DNA of 64,000 bases from Chitinophaga sp. (GTDB lineage: Bacteria; Bacteroidota; Bacteroidia; Chitinophagales; Chitinophagaceae), in the NCBI RefSeq assembly GCF_017745275.1, contig NZ_JAGHZS010000002.1:421859-485858 (forward strand), written 5' to 3'. The notes under the pieces are model-generated. The model was not told where the DNA came from, did no database searches, and saw only the letters and a program-made list of their open reading frames with translations. The position numbers were made by a program, and so were the translations under genes. Of the stretch, positions 61,440 to 64,000 are shown in pieces. Positions within the stretch are counted from its first letter, which is position 1, and every line of letters starts with the position of its first letter.

Positions 61440-63083
61440 TTAATCTTCAGCTATGCGGCCTTTGTCGGGAAAGAGTCCTTTGGGTTTATACTGCATGAAC
61501 AACATGATGAACATGAGGATAAATACTTTACCATATACTGCCTGAAAGAAGGATTCCGAGAGCTTTGTAAAGAAGCCAATGCCCAAACCGGAAACTATTG
61601 TTCCGGCCAGTTTGCCAACACCTCCGGTAACTACTACCAGGAAGGAGTCTACAATATAAGTCTGGCCCATATCAGGTACTACGTTTCCAATCAGTGTAAT
61701 AGCACAACCGGCCAGCCCTGCAAGGCCCGAGCCGATAAAGAATGTGATGGATGCTACGCGCCTGGTTTCGATACCGAGGCAGGCGCTCATTTGCCGGTTC
61801 TGTGTAACTGACCTGATCTGTAAACCAAGCCTGGTACGGTAAAGCATCAGGTAGGTAAACAATACCATCAACATGGCCAGTACAATGATAAAAATACGGT
61901 TGTAAGGTAAAGTGAGATGTGGCGAAACCTGCCATCCACCGGATAATAGTTGTGGCGTTTTAACAGCAGTAAGATCACCGAATAATAAACGTGCGGTCTG
62001 TATCAGTATCAGGCTCACGCCCCAGGTGGCCAAAAGGCTTTCCAGTGGTTTGGCATACAGGTGACGGATTACCAGTCGCTCAAGGATCCATCCCAGTGAA
62101 CCTGCCATCAGGAAGGAGAACGGCAGTGCAAAGAAGAAGAAAAGGTCTGTTTGCGGAATTCCCAGTGCTTTGGTGAATAAGAGCTGTGTGCAATAAGTGG
62201 TATAAGCTCCGATCATCATAAACTCACCGTGTGCCATGTTAATGATGCCGGCTAAACCATATACAATAGAAAGTCCCAGTGCTATGAGTACGAGGATACT
62301 GCCAAGGCTCAGGCCACTGAAGAAGTGTTGAACACGTTGCAGGTTATCATAGCGTTTTTCCAGGAGCACCGCTTTTGCCGCAGCATATTGGGCGGTTTCC
62401 TGGTTCAGGAAACCCGATCTGGCATAGTCCCTCAACAATGCAGGCGCGTTGTCGCTCCAGTTGTCGGCGATGCTGTCGATATAGGCGTTGGCGTTAGTTG
62501 CAGAGGATGCTTTGTATAGTTGTATCGCGTATAGTGCATCTTTCCCGGTGCGGAGCGCATCGGCGTTGCTTTCCTTTGCCAATGCAGCTTTCAGGATACG
62601 GAGGGTGATGCTGTCGCTTGTGTGTTTGAGCTGTGAGTAGGCAAGTATACGTTTTTGCGGGTCGTTGCTGAACAGGTTTAGCAGCGGCGCAATTCCTGCC
62701 AGTAGAAGGCGGTCGGCCCGCGGAATATCTACTGTTTTGAGGGCAGACAATGGTAACAGCAGCGGTTGCCCGCTGCTGTTGATAAGGAGGGTATTATTGG
62801 GGTAAAGGGAATAAAGCTGGTAGGTTCCTTTACTGGAAGAATCGCTGTTTATCGTCACCGCTTTATTGTCCAGCAGGTACAATTTTTTATCATTAATCGC
62901 CATCAGCAAAGGGAAGGTGGCCGGTATACGGAGCGCGGCCAGCCTGCCGATAGCCTGTGTGCGCACGGAGTCGGCCGGTGGTTGCAATAGCTGTGCGGTA
63001 TAGATGGAGGCGCTGTCCTGCCCCGCCGAAAATAGCGGGAGCAGTAGGCAGCACATCAGCATCCGTAGTAAGGAAGTTCTCAT
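61440..63083 (-). CDS. urtB: Urea ABC transporter permease UrtB with N-terminal extension
   Basis: 547 residues. Signal peptide (MRTSLLRMLMCCLLLPLFSA) and an N-terminal periplasmic region (about 25-250), a feature of many bacterial UrtB proteins absent from LivH. The permease domain follows, with SLGSILVLIALGLSIVYGLA, INMAHGEFMMIGAYTTYCTQ, SQTARLLFG-like loops and GSGLAGLAGCAITLIGNVVPDMG. It forms the channel with UrtC. Confidence 0.92.
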   Translation of the reverse strand: MRTSLLRMLMCCLLLPLFSAGQDSASIYTAQLLQPPADSVRTQAIGRLAALRIPATFPLLMAINDKKLYLLDNKAVTINSDSSSKGTYQLYSLYPNNTLLINSSGQPLLLPLSALKTVDIPRADRLLLAGIAPLLNLFSNDPQKRILAYSQLKHTSDSITLRILKAALAKESNADALRTGKDALYAIQLYKASSATNANAYIDSIADNWSDNAPALLRDYARSGFLNQETAQYAAAKAVLLEKRYDNLQRVQHFFSGLSLGSILVLIALGLSIVYGLAGIINMAHGEFMMIGAYTTYCTQLLFTKALGIPQTDLFFFFALPFSFLMAGSLGWILERLVIRHLYAKPLESLLATWGVSLILIQTARLLFGDLTAVKTPQLLSGGWQVSPHLTLPYNRIFIIVLAMLMVLFTYLMLYRTRLGLQIRSVTQNRQMSACLGIETRRVASITFFIGSGLAGLAGCAITLIGNVVPDMGQTYIVDSFLVVVTGGVGKLAGTIVSGLGIGFFTKLSESFFQAVYGKVFILMFIMLFMQYKPKGLFPDKGRIAED

Positions 63084-63136
63084 TGCGTCGTTTTTGATAA
63101 GTTGGAAATAGCCAGTCTTCTATGAGTAATGTCCAT

Positions 63137-64000
63137 TTATTTTTTAGCGTAGGTGCCGTTGTGGTTCACCCAGTCACAATCTTTATCAGGAGAGGTCAAT
63201 GGCGACCATGGCTGCGGGTCTACCAGTCCCCCGGATTTCCAGATGATATCAAATTGTCCGTCGGGTTTGATTTCGCCGATCACTACGGGCTTTGCCAGGT
63301 GATGATTGCGTGGGTCCATTTTAACGGGGCCGTCAGGCGAATCGAAATCCAGGCTGTATAAAGCGTTGCGTACTTTCGATACATCGAAGGAACCTGCTTT
63401 TTCAGCGGCTTTTGCCCACAGGTATACGCCGGTGTAAGCCCAGCAGATGGGATCGTCAGTTACTCTTTTGTCGCCGCCGGGCAGGCCTTTTTTCGCGCAG
63501 AAGGCTTTAAAATCGGTCACAAATTTTTTGTTCTCCGGCAGGTCGTTCGACTGGAAGTAGTTCCATGCTGCGAGATGGCCTACCAGGAATTCGGTATCCA
63601 TAGATCTGAGTTCATCTTCAGCTACAGAAAATGCCATGATCGGACACGTGGCGGAAGAGAGCCCCTGGTTGGCAAACTCTTTATAAAAAGGCACGTTGGA
63701 ATCGCCGTTGATGGTAGAGAGGATGCAGGCTTTTCCATCTGCAGCAAAGCGTTTTACTTTAGAGATGATGGTTTGGTAATCCTGGTGATGGAATGGCGTA
63801 TATTCTTCAATAATGTTTTCCTTCGGAATACCTTTAGAGAGGAGGTATGCTTTGAGTATTTTATTGGCGGTGCGGGGAAAAACGTAATCAGTTCCCAGCA
63901 GGTAGAACTTTTTGTAGCCGCCGCCTTTTTCACTCATGAGGTATTCGGCAGCAGGAATCAGTTGCTGATTAGGCGTTGCGCCGGTATAGATCACGCTGTT
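63137..64000 (-). CDS. urtA: Urea ABC transporter substrate-binding protein UrtA (5' end beyond window)
   Basis: The C-terminal 287 codons of a type I periplasmic binding protein, open to the window edge. The family marks are YTGATPNQQLIPAAEYLM, FYLLGTDYVFPRTANKI, the hydrophobic FLVGHLAAWNYFQS, DDPICWAYTGVYLWAKA, and the ending RNHHLAKPVVIGEI. These match UrtA/amide-binding rather than branched-chain amino-acid binding proteins. It is the first gene of the urt operon, 53 bp before urtB; the start and promoter lie beyond position 64000. Confidence 0.93.
   Translation of the reverse strand, partial: NSVIYTGATPNQQLIPAAEYLMSEKGGGYKKFYLLGTDYVFPRTANKILKAYLLSKGIPKENIIEEYTPFHHQDYQTIISKVKRFAADGKACILSTINGDSNVPFYKEFANQGLSSATCPIMAFSVAEDELRSMDTEFLVGHLAAWNYFQSNDLPENKKFVTDFKAFCAKKGLPGGDKRVTDDPICWAYTGVYLWAKAAEKAGSFDVSKVRNALYSLDFDSPDGPVKMDPRNHHLAKPVVIGEIKPDGQFDIIWKSGGLVDPQPWSPLTSPDKDCDWVNHNGTYAKK

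Overview
The window looks like a chromosomal segment of a Bacteroidota bacterium, most likely Chitinophagaceae (Chitinophaga-like). The signs are promoters of the TTTG-N19-TAnnTTTG type, almost no Shine-Dalgarno sequences, a type-IX-secretion adhesin with PKD repeats and a gliding-motility-type C-terminus, FtsX-like permeases without a partner ATPase beside them, SPII lipoproteins and a GH11 xylanase. This assignment is inferred from content; no rRNA is present.

Layout. 1-1547: the N-terminal two thirds of an FtsX/MacB-type permease, cut by the window edge. 1.8-8 kb: housekeeping and accessory genes (AI-2E transporter, HxlR regulator with a divergent dehydrogenase, GNAT acetyltransferase, DUF899 protein with a small CPxC membrane protein, GlxA-type regulator). 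7.9-16.8 kb: a second FtsX permease, an M1 peptidase, a six-hairpin glycosidase-like protein, YccF, an NTF2-fold protein and a YdeI-type protein. 16.9-28 kb: tRNA-Lys followed by an integrase remnant, an SDR/GlcG/AraC cassette, a 1626-residue PKD adhesin, a DHFR-like reductase, a phage-tailspike-like beta-helix protein and an ORF6N remnant; this is probably an old, decayed island. 28-31.5 kb: MarR regulator with a divergent TetX-like monooxygenase, a lipoprotein and a GH11 xylanase.

31.8-48.4 kb is the most unusual region: a six-gene, one-direction cluster of about 16 kb. It codes for a 126-residue protein, a small secreted protein, a protein of about 1150 residues, two secreted ComEC-like metallo-beta-lactamase proteins and a 2863-residue protein, and is preceded by an orphan LuxR-type response regulator with a modified receiver. 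I recognise no established function for it.

48.6-56.7 kb: an esterase, then a TolC/adaptor/RND efflux operon and an outer-membrane protein. Two or three promoters here share one architecture: 11-bp direct repeats at a 21-bp period, ending 28 bp before the -7 box. 56.8-64 kb: a tight minus-strand operon, urtABCDE (urea ABC transporter; urtA cut by the window edge) followed by a NarX/NarL-like sensor kinase and response regulator.

Two long hairpins (5.5 and 14.5 kb) are built from heptamers that place TAG every 7 bases. They act as strand-symmetric stop-plus-terminator elements and supply the stop codons of the flanking genes.
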